From: Hydra vulgaris | Lineage: Eukaryota; Cnidaria; Hydrozoa; Anthoathecata; Hydridae | Assembly: GCF_038396675.1 (NCBI RefSeq) | Contig: NC_088922.1 | Location: 64,471,501-64,535,500, forward strand | Length of the DNA stretch: 64,000 nucleotides | Direction of reading: 5' to 3' | In this document: positions 46,455 to 59,318 of the stretch, in pieces | How positions within the stretch are numbered: the stretch's first letter is position 1 | How the letters are laid out: the number at the start of each line of letters is the position of its first letter | Notes under the pieces: model-generated | Database searches by the model: none | What the model was told of the DNA's origin: nothing | Seen by the model: the letters and a program-made list of their open reading frames with translations, nothing else | Made by a program: the position numbers and the translations under genes

Positions 46455-47694
46455 TAGTGATCGACCGAAACCGAAATTTGAGCTGAAACCGAAAGTACCG
46501 AAATTTCGGTTCAGTGAAGCCGCAGCCGAAATTTGTAGAAGAATGTATAAAATCCTTAACCTTTTATGATCACCAAATTAAAGCAAAAAAAGCTATTTTA
46601 CATATATCTAAGCAATCACCATGAAACATAGTTTAAATTTATAATATGTCAAGACATTTCAATAATTAAAGGTAATAATTAAAGTATTTTCTCTGTGGAA
46701 TACATTTTTTTTCCTGTTTTCTGGCAAAAGTTTGTTTCTTTCATTTGAAAGAATGTCTCCAGCAGTTAAAAACAACCTTTTTACTTTGGTAGGTGTTGGT
46801 GGAGGTCTAAAGAATCTCTTTGCTACTTTTGCCAAACCAAACTTTGCTTTTAATGTTGTTTTCTAATATAAATCTATGAAACTTCAGACCTTCTTTGGAG
46901 TTTGAATCAATTTTTGAGATATTGTCAACCCAACCAGGCATTGCAAATTGCAACATTTCAGCCCTCTGCCGTTTTGTTCTGGTGTCAAATAAGGGTATTG
47001 TTCTTTTTTTAATTGTAATAGACTCAACTTGATCTGAAGTTGGTATATTTTCAGGACTGCCGGTAGTTATGAGTATTGCTTTTTCAGTTTTTTCAGTTTT
47101 GATGAGTATTGCTTTTTTTCAGTTTTTATGAGTATTGCTTTTTCAGTTTTTTCAGCTTTTTCAGACTTCTTAAATGTGATGAAAGTCCGCTTAGTGATTG
47201 AAGTTTTGGATTGTGCGATCCACAAGATATTTTCAAATTGCAGTTGTTGCAAGTTCCGTATTTGAAATCACTAGATGCCACGGTAAAATGATTTCATAAA
47301 CCAGTTTTTTATCGATTATTTTCTATTGTAAAATTTTAGTACTGAGAAACTTTTGATGAAACTATTGGTTTGGGTTGCCTTACTTAAATGTTAATTCATT
47401 TTAAGAATGATTTGAGATTAGTAACTTAAAACTATTATGTAACGTGATTTCAATTAAAATTTCTACAATTGTTATAAATAAAAATTGGTTTACTAACAAA
47501 CGATCACAATTAGGAAATCGTCATGATCCCACTCTAAATTAAAACTTAAAAAAAATCTTATAAAAGTTTCGGTTCATTTTAGTTGCAGTTTGAACCGAAA
47601 TTTCGGCCGAAATAGGAAAAGTAAAAAAATTGTTGAAGCAGTAATTTTGGTTTCGGCCGAAATTTGGGCCGAAGCTGAAAGTTTTCGTTCACTA
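46455..47694 (-). mobile_element. hAT transposon, internally deleted, inserted in (TA)n
   Basis: Left end TAGTGATCGACCGAAACCGA; right end on the minus strand TAGTGAACGAAAACTTTCAG. Both ends are rich in CGAAATTTCGG-type palindromic words. TATATATA on the left and CATATATA on the right are consistent with an 8-base duplication in a TA array. Length 1240 bp, too short for a full transposase. Confidence 0.75.
46690..46860 (-). pseudogene. hAT transposase C-terminal fragment
   Basis: Minus strand reads GLAKVAKRFFRPPPTPTKVK, then RLFLTAGDILSNERNKLLPE, matching the hAT dimerisation block (usual form L-A-x-x-Y-L-x-x-P-x-T-S-x-x-S-E-R-x-F-S-x-A-G-x-I); the catalytic Glu position is lost. A tandem run of TGAGTATTGCTTTTTCAGTT words follows at 47070-47165. 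Confidence 0.6.
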
Positions 47695-47920
<226 letters not shown>

Positions 47921-48639
47921 CTTTAGTTACTAAAAGTGTGGGTAAAAATAGAGATTGTATGTAAATTTTTCAATAAAATTTAGTAGGCGCATAGAAAATG
48001 TGTAAACTTAAGATAATGTAGAGTTTAAAAAAATAAATCATTTCTAAAAAAATAAATCATTTCTAACTTTTGTTAGTATAATCGAAAACTATACATTAGG
48101 CAAGTGCAACTATTCTAGTTCTCAAAAAGGTCTAATAATTAATATAAAATTCTTTAAAAAAAGAGTACAAAAGACTTCGCTGGCAACTACAACTTCTTAC
48201 AACTACTACTTACTACTTCGCTGGCAAAAAGCCAACTTCAAAAATTGTGGCACAGAATTTTAGCACAATATCGGTTCCGTAAAATTCGGGTTTCCGCATA
48301 CCTACTTTATTTCTAAAGAGAAAATTAAAGAAAAAAAAAAATGCATTGATGTTTTAACTCACAACTAAGTAGCATTTGACTGTTATCATTTAAAAAGTTA
48401 TTTTAGTTGTTTTAAAAGTTACTAGTAAATGATCAAAATGATGATAATGCATCATTAAAGAATATTTCAATATAGTTATATTAAAATTACTCAATATAGA
48501 TAAATATTTTCTTTTTATTGTTATAATTTAAGTATAAAAAAAGAAAATGATTATATATTGCATACCTGTGTTAAAAAATTGTTTTTTGAAAAACTTTAAA
48601 ATAATTTATGCAATGACCAATTACAGTTGAAAATAGATA

Positions 48640-48686
48640 AAATGAATGATACTTTGATCAAAAATAGATCAAAGTATTATTCATTT
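48640..48686. repeat. short-spacer inverted repeat
   Basis: Twenty-base arms (AAATGAATGATACTTTGATC and its near-complement) around a 7-base spacer, with one mismatch. Confidence 0.9.
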
Positions 48687-49652
48687 AAACTTAAGTCACA
48701 AGCATGCTCTTTTTTTCTCTTATTCACAGAGATAAATATAAAAATTTTTTCTCTTATTCAAAGATATAAATATAAAGGTATTTTGAATTCAATCTTTTGG
48801 TACAACTGGTTTTCTTGTTATAATATTTTTTTTTTGTAATTTACAAAAAAATTTTACCAAATTTTTGCATTAAAATTGAAGTATATTTTTATAGTATTGA
48901 TTTAGTAATCGATTGGTGTATTCTTATCATATTTTTTTAATCACTAAGTTTTCTCTTACTTGAATAAAAATTTAATTTATTTTGAAAATGTTAAAAATCT
49001 TTCTGAAATAACTCCAAGCAAGAGAGACAAACTATTATTTGAAATTTTTTTGAACATAAACTTGAACGAGCTTGATACTTTTAGAATTGTTTTTTAATTG
49101 CTCAAATGTCACATAACTCAAATTTTAACAAAATAAGTCATAACTTTTTACAATAAATAAAGTTTATTTAAGTATTATCACATCTATTATTTGAAATTTT
49201 TTGTATTTATATAAATAATACTTTGTATTTATATAATAATGCTATAGTGTCTAATAATCAATCAAGTTGCTTGGATTGCTCTTTATTACATTATCAAGAT
49301 CTTTATTAGTAACATCCTAATTTTATAAAAGTTTTCTTTCATATTTCCAGCAATCACAAAAAGAAGAAATAATTTAATAACCTCAACAAAAAAGCATAAT
49401 GATTTTTTACTGCCTTAGTCTATTTAATATGCAATTGTTGTTTTTTGCCAGGCACTAAAATTAACAAAAATAGTTTTTTTTGTACCATGGTCCTAAAATC
49501 AAAGTTTGTGCTCAATGTAGTTGTTTTTAAAATAATTTTAACAATAATATATATTGATTTAACTAAATTTTTATTTTTTTTGGACTTACTACGCTAATTT
49601 TCACTTTTTTAAATAAGATACTGATTATATTCTGTTTGATAAATTTATTTAA

Positions 49653-49720
49653 AATGCTCTAAATTTAAGCTTAAATTTAGAGCATTGTATTTTTAAGCTT
49701 AAATTTAGAGCATTGTATTT
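49653..49720. repeat. palindrome plus tandem copy
   Basis: AATGCTCTAAATTTAAGC joins its own reverse complement with no spacer (34 bases), and its right half is repeated in tandem (TTTTTAAGCTTAAATTTAGA) at 49690-49715. Confidence 0.9.
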
Positions 49721-51237
49721 GACTTGTATTTTTGCATTTTATATCACAATTTATACCCAAATTTTAAATAAATTTTTATTTAAATAAGGTATAATTAACA
49801 TTAAAATTTAAGAAGTACAGAAATGCAATTTAGAATGGATCATCCTTTCAATGATATTAGGATGTAAAAAAAAGAGTGGGTATGGGTGTCATCAAACCAA
49901 GTTTCTCAACTGCAGCTAGAAGAATGAAAAAAGAACATTGCACAAGATGGTATTAAAATAGTCCATTTATCTACATTCTGATGTTAAGTTATTTTGATTG
50001 GAAAACTATATTTAAGACAATTAAAGTAAAAAAATAAAATGTGAACAACTGGTAAGTATCGCATTTGTTGTTTAGGCCTTCTTGACTCTCTTTTCCTAGT
50101 AACAATCAATATAAAGAAATATTGCAATTGATTGATTAATATGATATTAAATCAAATGTTGATGGGTTATGCTTTGGCTCAACAGGGATTAAAAAGCTTA
50201 AAAACTGTTAACTGAATCATTATCGATTTAGTAAATATATTATCCAGCTTGTTTGCAGGACTATCTGATGAGACTAATAACCATATACAAAGACTGTTAC
50301 GCCATGAAAAATAATGGAGAAAACTTCAGCAAAATGATAAAAAGAAATATAGAAATTAGTTTATATAACATTAATTTCAAGAAATACAAAAGTGATCAGA
50401 AAACTTTGTTTCTTTTGTAGTCTTTTTTGTAAGATAACTAAGAAACCCAGTTTCGATTTTTATTTGCAAGAAAAATTTAGTAAATTTTTAAAAAGGGAAA
50501 AAGATGTGTGTAAAGAATAGGTTTAGGAATCTTCAACTAATTAACTAATTAAGTAACTAATTAATGTAACAAGCATTGTATCACATTTTTAACCATTTTT
50601 GATTTACCAGAATAAATGCATTTGAATACAAGTGTTTTTAATATTACAACACAGGCCTTGTTAAGAAGTTTACACAACTCACATTTTATGTACGAAATGG
50701 CGATTTGCGTATGCCTTCAACAGTTTAACGTTAAGCAAAAACTGTTTTATTTTTGAATATTTAAATTATTTTTTTTATATAGTTTATGTGACATTTATTC
50801 AAAAAATATTAAGTTATAAAAAAAAGCATTTAACCACAACTTTAGATTATTTTAAATAACTGTGATTGTTTTTAACGATTTTTTTTAAAGATTTTTAATT
50901 AAATATGATTTTGAAAATGTAAATTTAGCTTTAAAGGAATTTAAAATAGTAAAATGTAAAATGTAAAATTTAGTTTTAAAGGAATGCAAAACAGTCTTGC
51001 AATGTTTGTTAGAGAAGAAATTAAATAAATTGTCATCCAACATTTCTGTGTTGTCAGAAAGTTAAAACCATTAATTTAATTACAAATAAATTGTTTTTTT
51101 ATAAAAAACCCAAAAACGCAAATTTAATTGACCAGAATGTTTTTAAAAACGTTCTGAATGTTTTTAAAACACTCTGAATGTTTTTAATAATATAAACAAT
51201 GTTTTTATTTTTATTTTTTTACTGTAAATCATGCGCG

Positions 51238-51392
51238 GAGTGTTGCTACATCGACTATCTTATAGCCTGACTTGCAAAGGAGTGCTGCTACATCGACTGA
51301 CAAATAGCCTGACTTGCAACAGAGTGCTGCTACATGGACTATCTTATAGCCTGACTCGCAAGGAAGTGCTGCTACATCTACTGAGGATTTGG
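51238..51392. repeat. 42 bp tandem repeat, about 3.6 copies
   Basis: Unit GAGTGCTGCTACATCGACTG with a variable middle and ATAGCCTGACTTGCAA. One related unit, including GACAAATAGCCTGACTCGC and AGTGCTGCTACAT, occurs at 61045-61095, both times followed by GGTT(T/C)GG-GGGGCAG. The open frame through it is a by-product of the 42-base period. Confidence 0.85.
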
Positions 51393-51488
51393 TTGGGGCA
51401 GGCAGTCTATCAAGTAATAAAAAAAAAATTCTGGTCTTGCATTTTAATTTTTTTTTTATGTCAACAAAATACGGAAAAACTTTCTGAC

Positions 51489-51544
51489 AACCAGTTAGGA
51501 GTTATATGCTAAAATTAATTTTAGCATATAACTCCTAACTGGTT
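51489..51544. repeat. perfect 56-base palindrome
   Basis: AACCAGTTAGGAGTTATATG and the following 8 bases join their exact reverse complement with no spacer. A further partial copy (TTAGCATATAACTCATAACTGG) follows at 51549-51570. Confidence 0.97.
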
Positions 51545-51812
51545 ATAATTAGCATATAACTCATAACTGGTATTAATTTTAAAATTAATTAGTTATAAAA
51601 ATATTTTCTCTAAAAGCATTGTTTTTAATGCTGTTTGTATTTGAAACTTTTTCAAAAACATTGTTTTTATACATTAAAATGCATGAAAAATTAGCTTTCC
51701 TCAAAAAACTAAGCAGTTATACAAAAATTCCTCTAAGTGATATTTTAATTTGCAGTAATACACCTGTCTCTACCAGTCCAATAACTCAATTTCAAAATCG
51801 ACCTGCCTTAAT

Positions 51813-51823
51813 ATATATATGTG

Positions 51824-51908
<85 letters not shown>
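51813..51908. repeat. (TA)n microsatellite
   Basis: About 45 TA units with a GTGTATG variant at the left edge; adjoins the dispersed repeat unit at 51905. Confidence 0.95.
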
Positions 51909-52530
<622 letters not shown>

Positions 52531-52531
<1 letters not shown>

Positions 52532-54180
52532 CAGTGAACTCTCGATATCTCGAACCTCCAAGGGACCTAAAATGTTTGAGTTATAAGAACATTCTATTAC
52601 ACAAACTTTTGCTAATAATTAAAAGCAATTTGAGTTATCAAAAGTTTTGATCTTAAAGGTAAAAAAAATACATTAAAAATTAAAAAATGTTCTAATGTCA
52701 CTCTGTCTTAGTTTTGAAGAAACGTCTCTATCGAATATAGTTGAGACTGCATTGAACTTTTGTTGAAAATCTTCACCTGTAAGACTGAAGGTCATATAGT
52801 CATACAACATTTGCAATGCCTCCCGAATATCACTAACATTTGGGCACTGGATCGATTGCATTATCATCCTTATCTTCCTCGTCATTAGCATCATGTTCAT
52901 TCGCTGCATCTTTAACTTCTTCTATCAACTGTTTATCTGTAAGTAAAGGTTCTGTGCTAATTAAGTTTTGATTTGCAAAAAAAACATCTTCAGCTTTTTT
53001 ACTTGGAGGGTAAAAATTATCAAATTTTTCTATCTGATTTTAAACCTCTTTAAAGGGGTTGTCGCCTTCATCCTAATGGGCAAATTTATCTGATCTTTGG
53101 AAATTCCTACTTTTGCAAAACAGTTAATTATGGTGAACGTTTTTACTTTTTGCCATGCAAAATCAAGCATTTTCATAGCATCTAAAATCAAAAGAACAGG
53201 AAGATATTTTCTTTTATTGGTAGCTACGACCAGCCTTAGCAATGCCAAAGATCTGTAATAAACTTTCAAAGAGCTTATGACTCTCTGATCCATTGGTTGA
53301 AGTTGTTTAGATATGGTATTTGGTGGTAAAAAAATGAGCTTAATAGATTTTAGATTATCAACTGTCGAGTGTGCTTACCAGTTATCTATTATGAATGCTA
53401 TTTTATTCTTTTTGTTTGTAAACTTTGTATCAATTTCTCGTATCCACTCTTCAAACAGTACGGTATCCACCCAGCTTTTATTTTGATTTCTGTATCTGCA
53501 AGGTAAGTGCTTAACTGCTTTGAAGCAGCGAGGTGATTTTGATTTTCCTATTACTGCTGTGCATATATATGTCTCAGATTGAAGATTTAGTGACTTATTA
53601 AGTTGCATACGAAATAACAATCCAATTCATCTGCATTATAAATTTCATCAATTTTATACCTGGATAAAATTGTAGGGAAAGTTGTTTCCTTCCATGGTGT
53701 GGTCATTTCAGCTGTACAAGAGTTACATTCTCCACGCACTGTCTTGAAAGAAACATTATATCTGTTTTTCCAATGATCAAGCCAACCATCAGACACTTGA
53801 AATCCATTTATATTAATTTTTTCAGCAAGCTCTCTGACTTTCGTTTTAAGAATTGTTGCTGATACTGCCACGTTTCTACTCCTTACATTTAAAAGCCATT
53901 TAAAAACAAGATTATCTAAATTTGAAAATGTTCCTTCTTTAATTCTAATATGTTTTGACTTGTTCCCTTGCGTCTTCATATATTTGAAAATTTTTTCTTT
54001 ATTTTTGATCCATGTTGACAGCGTATTTTTCGGAATGCTATATTTCATAGCAACCTGAGACTTTGACAATCCTTCTCCAATTTCCCTTAAAGCAGCATAC
54101 TTTTCTTTAATTAATTTAAATTGTGTTCATTTTTCTCTTTACAGCGACAGTAGCCATAATAAAATGTAACCACAACTTTT
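52531..54180 (-). mobile_element. Tigger/pogo-type transposon
   Basis: The end at 52531 is CAGTGAACTCTCGATATCTC after TA, close to the canonical Tigger end (CAGTNNAACCTCGATAACTC). The transposase is on the minus strand and begins near 54155. A clear matching right end was not found by eye near 54180-54440, so that limit is approximate. It has inserted at the edge of a (TA)n array. Confidence 0.7.
52660..54155 (-). pseudogene. Tigger-like transposase (HTH_psq, CENP-B HTH, DDE), broken
   Basis: Start MATVAVKRK; then, after a shift near 54125, KYAALREIGEGLSKSQVAMK and YSIPKNTLSTWIKNK (pipsqueak HTH); LDNLVFKWLLNVRSRNVAVS and FQVSDGWLDHWKNRYNVSFK (CENP-B-type DNA-binding domain); then IYNADELDCYF (first Asp), a frameshift near 53600, KIAFIIDNW (second Asp) and an in-frame stop near 53375. 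The following frame gives LIFLPPNTISKQLQPMDQRV and VYYRSL. At least three lesions; dead. Confidence 0.78.
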
Positions 54181-54661
54181 TTTTTTCATAATATTGCAAC
54201 GCATGTTAGTATAACTTATGCTATAAACTAAATTATCAAACTATTATTATCAATAACATTGCAATATAAGGGCTTCATTGCGATTTTTTTATTATTGTTC
54301 TAAAGTTCAACCTGGTCTAACTTTTTCCAAAAAAGTACCAGGTTTAAATTAAATGTGTAGCCTTTGTAAAGTTAGAAAAAAATTTATTAGCAGTAATGTT
54401 TCACTTTCTTTAAAGGGATCCCAGACCTCCGAGACATGTTGTGTTCATATTAAAGAGAATGATAAAAAAATATTTAGACAGCATTTTTTTGCTTAATACT
54501 AAAGTCAGCATAATATAGTCTCAATCTACTGACTTAATAATTTATTCAAGTGTGTTTTATTCTGAAGAGTTTTAGTAGATGACATCATCGACTTTTTGTT
54601 TTTCATTAATACTTAAAACAAAAATAATTATTAGTAGTTTGTGACTTTGTTTAAATTTTTA

Positions 54662-54718
54662 ATCTTAACTAATGTTTTTATATTAGTGTTTCGCTAATAT
54701 AAAAACATTAGTTAAGAT
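54662..54718. repeat. perfect inverted repeat, 7-base spacer
   Basis: Twenty-five-base arms (ATCTTAACTAATGTTTTTAT and on) around TGTTTCG. Confidence 0.97.
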
Positions 54719-54857
54719 AAAAGTTTTGATTTTATTTATTTATGAAAATTTTTTTATATTCAGAGCGTTTTTGAAATGTTAAACATTGTGGTCAAATTGT
54801 CAAAATAAAATATTATTTGCGTGGTCATAAAGTGGCTTACTTCTGTATAAGTCTGTA

Positions 54858-54868
54858 TATATATTATA

Positions 54869-54921
<53 letters not shown>

Positions 54922-54932
54922 TATATATATAA

Positions 54933-54963
<31 letters not shown>

Positions 54964-54970
54964 TATATAC
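54858..54970. repeat. (TA)n array
   Basis: TA with AATATAT and GTATAT variants. About 190 bp separate it from the next array; that spacer contains GCCGCC and GGGACGGGG words resembling a MITE. Confidence 0.9.
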
Positions 54971-55152
54971 ACACAGGGGTTGTTTTAGATCATTTTCGGC
55001 AGCGCTAACCGTATTTGGGTGCCGCCTAAATTAAAAATTGGTGACCTTTTTTTTTTCTTTTTTTTACACTTTTTATGATAAATATTGTTTTTTTCACAAA
55101 AAAACACTGATTTTCGGCAATATTACCACTAAATTTTGCCGGGACGGGGTTT

Positions 55153-55158
<6 letters not shown>

Positions 55159-55240
<82 letters not shown>
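55159..55240. repeat. (TA)n microsatellite
   Basis: About 41 uninterrupted TA units. Confidence 0.95.
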
Positions 55241-55246
<6 letters not shown>

Positions 55247-55421
55247 TGCATATTTTTTTCTGGTTTTATGTCCATGGTTTCACCCTGTGTAGTTTAGGTT
55301 TCTATAATGTTGTTTTTAGAATTTTCTTTTTTCTAGGTAAAATGCCTAACCAATACTAAACAACCTTACCTGACCCAATACTGGATCAGTTTAATGTTTA
55401 GACTAGCAAGGTTGGACATAT

Positions 55422-55496
55422 GAATCAGTGTTTTTTAAAAGGGGGATTTGCTCAAAACATTTTGAGCAAATACACACTTTTAAAAAACACTGATTC
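55422..55496. repeat. short-spacer inverted repeat
   Basis: Arms GAATCAGTGTTTTTTAAAAG and TTTGCTCAAAA pair with their complements, with a 6-7 base unpaired bulge between the two blocks and no central spacer. Confidence 0.9.
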
Positions 55497-55568
55497 TTAT
55501 ATGTATTATTAAAATCTAGTTCAATAAATTAATTTATATAATATTTGAAACAATATTTATTTTTCCAG

Positions 55569-55648
55569 GTTATCTTTATACATTTGCAGATGCTGCTGCA
55601 AAAACAGCAGTTAAATTGAAAGAAACAGTAGATAGCAAGTTGGAAGAG
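55569..55648 (+). CDS. SYAP1: SYAP1-like protein, exon 2
   Basis: Acceptor TTTTTCCAG; the first two bases complete the serine codon of exon 1 and the frame reads YLYTFADAAAKTAVKLKETV then DSKLEE up to GAG/GTGATT. This is the amphipathic segment following N-F-G-x-Y-L in SYAP1 (vertebrate form G-N-Y-L-F-N-F-A-S-A-A-T-K-K-I-x-E-S-V). Phase, motif and order agree with exon 1. No next exon was found before the end of the window. Confidence 0.75.
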
Positions 55649-56055
55649 GTGATTTTTTAGAATTTTTAAAGTTTTTATATATCACATTTAATGTAAAAAA
55701 AAATTTGATAATAATCAATTTTTTTACTTCCAATCAACTAATCAATCTATTAACTGATAAATCAACTAATTTACTTCCAAAAAAGCAGGAATCACCATTT
55801 AAGTTGGGAGTCACTAGAAAACAAAAAATATTATTAAAGAGCATCAAAATGGTTGACAAAAAACTTAAATCAATATCACAAATTTTAATTTTTCAATATT
55901 AAATATCAGAAGTAAATTGAATTAAATAGGGAACATAACTTTAGTAAAAATATTGTTAATTCAAAAATTTTAACATTATTTAGTCTGTGTTTGCGGTGCA
56001 CAATGTGACTGTATTGAGTATTTGGTCATAGTATTTGAATCATAAAGTTTGACAT

Positions 56056-56553
56056 GCTAGTCTTCTTCATAAGCTTGCTTCATAAAAGTTTTTGAAATTA
56101 CCAAATCTTTTCTTTCTAACCGCTTTAATAAAGTCATCCTTGAAGGCCATTACTCTTTTTTATTAACTTCTGTGATACCTCAAGGTTCTAACCTTGGTCC
56201 TGTTTTGTTTCTTTTTTACATTAATGATCTTTTTGACAACCTTACATCTAAAGTGGCCCTATTTGCTGATGACTCAACTTTATACTCCTGTCTTGACAAA
56301 AAATCTTTTCTTTTCGATCGCTCAGAATTTAGAACAAGCTCAAATCTGATCTCACTTTTGTAACAGATTAGGGCTTGCAGTGACTTGTAAATTTCAACTC
56401 CAACAAAACTAAGATATTTACAACTTTCTACAACTTTCCAAGTCTTCTATTAACCATTTCCTTGCTCTTTAGCTTTATTCTTTATTTTCTAGTAACTCCC
56501 AACTTAATAGTGGTTGCTTGCAGCCTTGTTAGGAGTGAATCTGAATTAAAAAA
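56056..56553 (+). pseudogene. jockey-like retroelement fragment (RT C-terminus and 3' end)
   Basis: The frame 56172-56363 reads IPQGSNLGPVLFLFYINDLF and SKVALFADDSTLYSCLDKKS, with the FADD box; upstream residues (FNKVILEG) are also recognisable. It ends with TGCAGCCTTGTTAGGAGTGA and an A-run, matching the 3' end of the 35.2-38.9 kb element. 5'-truncated, opposite orientation to that copy. Confidence 0.7.
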
Positions 56554-57077
56554 AATTTTTTTGTGATTATTTTTATTTTTAATTTTTTTATTGATTAAAG
56601 TTGGCATTTTAAAACTTAAAGTGAGCAGAATAGATTTAATACCATTGAATTATGAAATTATGAAAGAATTTTTAACTAGCTTTTTCTGCTCTTATCCACA
56701 GTTAATTTATGGAATGTTATAGCAAAGTCTTCCTACTCCTAGTTTCCTTCACTGCTGTTAACTCAAGTAATATGTTTTGACAGGTATTATTGTTTTATTC
56801 ACAGAAAATCTTTATGCTATGTCCTTGGCTTTATCTATTCTTGCTCACTTCTTGCTCATTTTATAATTTGTTTCACTTTTTTCTTTGAATCTTTTTTGCA
56901 AATTCTTTATTTTTCCCATTGAGCTTATTGTCTGGTACTCTAAAAATAAATCTGAAAGTAATTATTTTTAGAGTATGGAATTATTCTGCATCAATGTGTA
57001 AAATGTCCTTACACTTAAGTTTGTATTTTGCTACATTTTTTTGTTTGTTTGTATTTTGCTACATTTTTTAGTGGTCT

Positions 57078-57105
57078 TGTAGCGTCTCTTGTAGCACAAG
57101 AGACG
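57078..57105. repeat. short inverted repeat at the retroelement edge
   Basis: TAGCGTCTCTTGT and ACAAGAGACGCTA around AGC. The right arm is the first recognisable retroelement sequence of the 57-58 kb copy, so the left arm is an inverted copy of its end. Confidence 0.9.
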
Positions 57106-58170
57106 CTAGCACTTTAGAGCAGTGCCCATTGTAGAATTTATAGAAAAGAGAAGTAACATGATGATCTAATACAGTCTTCTCCATTTGAAATTTAATGTCA
57201 GCACACAAAAAAGTGCTGGCAGCATGGTCATTTTTAAATTAACCTGCGCGATTTAAAAAATTCTTTTTTTCCTGCTATTTAAATTAAAATAGCAAAAAGA
57301 ATGCTTTAATACTAGTTAAAATAGTTTTAAAAAAAACATGGGCAAAAGTGCTGACTAAACGGAGAACCCTGGTGATAATGGTTGGAGGTTGGCTGCAAGA
57401 GGAGGTCTAACTATGTTTACAATGCGTTTTTGCACCTTATCTAAAAGAGAAAGAGAATGATTCAAATATTCTCTCCAGATGTGGCAACAATATTCCATAC
57501 AAAGAATTTAAAGAGATAAAGAGTCTGGAGTAAGAAAGTGGTGAGCACAATAAAGAGATGCAACCTTTGTTGATGCTAATTTTGCAATGGATTCGAAGTA
57601 TGGTTTCCAAGAAAGATCGGAAGTAAGAGTTAATCCTAGAAGGTGAAGGGTAGATAACTCCTTAAGTGCATTACTGTTCATAACTATAGGAAGATCTAGA
57701 TTGTTGCAATAATGATTAGCTGAATAAAATTGAAACTGAAAAATGAAACTGAAAAACTGAAAAAAAAAAAAGAGTTTTCTTTGAGTTTAAGTTTACCCGC
57801 CACTGAGAATTTTGCAATGGGTAAGACTCAACAGAAGAAAAGATACTTTGAAGATCTCGAATATTAGTGAATGATAGAGAACTTGGTGATGACAATGGTT
57901 TTTTGTGTTTTATAGTTTTTGGTACTTTAGTAATTTTTGAATTTGTTACAGAACTTGACTCAAAGCACAGATAGTTCTCAGTGCACTATCTAACAGTCCA
58001 AGCAATTGCCTGTTTACTATTTATAAACTCTGAGCTGTTACAAATGGCTTCAAATGTTGCCTAGAACTATTAAACTATGTTTTAGAACTGTACCCTCATT
58101 AGGAGATAATGAATGATTTGCCTAGTAATATAAAAGAGACAAAACAAAAACCATGCAACAAGTTAAGAAG
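57090..58170 (-). mobile_element. jockey-like retroelement copy with the enzyme genes deleted
   Basis: The left part (57090-57815) aligns with 35535-36015 of the large copy (AGACGCTAGC, AGAGCAGTGCCCATT, GGTTGGCTGCAA, GTGGCAACA-TATTCCATACA). At about 57815 it jumps to the equivalent of 38080-38590 (AGACTCAACAGAAGA, ATATTAGTGAATGATAG, GTACCCTCATTAGGAGATAA). So about 2 kb coding for RT and endonuclease is missing, giving a compact non-autonomous form. A MITE interrupts it at 57168-57365. Confidence 0.75.
57168..57365. mobile_element. hAT-like MITE in the retroelement copy
   Basis: Ends CAGTCTTCTCCATTT and, inverted, CAGGGTTCTCCGTTTAGTC, with CAGCAC just inside both. It interrupts sequence that is continuous at the matching place in the 35 kb copy. 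A related copy is at 20540-20808. Confidence 0.55.
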
Positions 58171-58199
58171 ATCCGATAAAATCTAAATCTAAAATGTGA

Positions 58200-58432
58200 T
58201 TGGAATTTTAACAAACCGGACCGGATAACCGGTTTTGGGTTAGAACTTTCAACTATGGTTGAGCAAAAAGCTCACCCATAGTTAGCAAAACCATAGTCAC
58301 CCATAATCACCCATAGTTAGCAAAACCACAGTCACCCATAGTTAGCAAAACCGGATATCTGGTCCGGTTTTTGCTAAAATCCGAATCCAAATTTATCAGG
58401 ATATCCGGTTTTGGTCACCCCTACTCAAAATA
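58200..58432. repeat. MITE-like repeat with CACCCATAGTTAGCAAAACC units
   Basis: The right end, TTTTGGTCACCCCTA, resembles a hAT end (TAGGGGTGACCAAAACCGGA on the minus strand); ACCGGACCGGATAACCGGTT is at the left. About four tandem copies of a 20-27 base CACCCATAGTTAGCAAAAC unit fill the middle. Confidence 0.6.
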
Positions 58433-59185
58433 GTCTCAAGACTATTTAGAGTTCTTCACCTTAGATACGATGATAACCTTTTTTTATTGACTATTTTAAT
58501 TATCATTGTTAAATTCAGAGTTTTAACACTATCATTAGAGTGACAATGTTAAGAATTTCATGAGCCAAGGTACCACTACCATAATTTAAAAGTCATTAAC
58601 AAAATTAAAATGTGAGCTTTTTACTTTTGAATTAGCAAACAAAAGAGAGCTCTGGATATTTTAAATGTTTTTATTCTTAATTATTTATATCAAACTAAAT
58701 AAATTTTTATTTAGCTTTATGGTATACTTAAACTATACAGTTTATATACTAAACTATACTAAACTATACTTAAACTATACAACTAATTAATTTTTGTTTT
58801 TTAAACATAAAAATAATCTCAATCACTACAAATGAAAGTAACAAGTTACCAAATAAAAGTTACCATATTCTGTAATCAATCAATCAATATATCCCAATCT
58901 GATGTCATTTTGTAAGTAATGCTTACTGAATGTAGTTGTAGTTTTTAAGAATAAACTCAAAGTTCAACATGTTTAAAAAATTTAAAAAATTGTATAATTT
59001 ATGTTTTAAGTTGGTAAAAATTGTTTGTTATACAGTGTGGCCTTTATAACTTTCACAAATATAAAAACTTTGTTGACTCCTAGTAAAATTTACAAATGTT
59101 TATATATTCAAAATCAGAATAAAACTACTCATTTTATATGTGTTTTAAATTTGTACCAAATAAAAAATGTGTTCTTAAGTATATT

Positions 59186-59187
<2 letters not shown>

Positions 59188-59278
<91 letters not shown>
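59188..59278. repeat. (TA)n microsatellite
   Basis: About 45 TA units just outside the 3' end of the Penelope-like element. Confidence 0.95.
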
Positions 59279-59281
<3 letters not shown>

Positions 59282-59318
59282 AAAAAAACTAAATAATTAT
59301 AACACTCGATTTATTTAA

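Noticed and set aside
50260-50300. CTGATGA in the SYAP1-like intron
   Set aside because: No GAAA at a workable distance and no pairing helices.
55705-55902. 65-residue frame just after SYAP1-like exon 2
   Set aside because: It is past the GTGATT donor and in-frame stop, and does not resemble the next SYAP1 segment.
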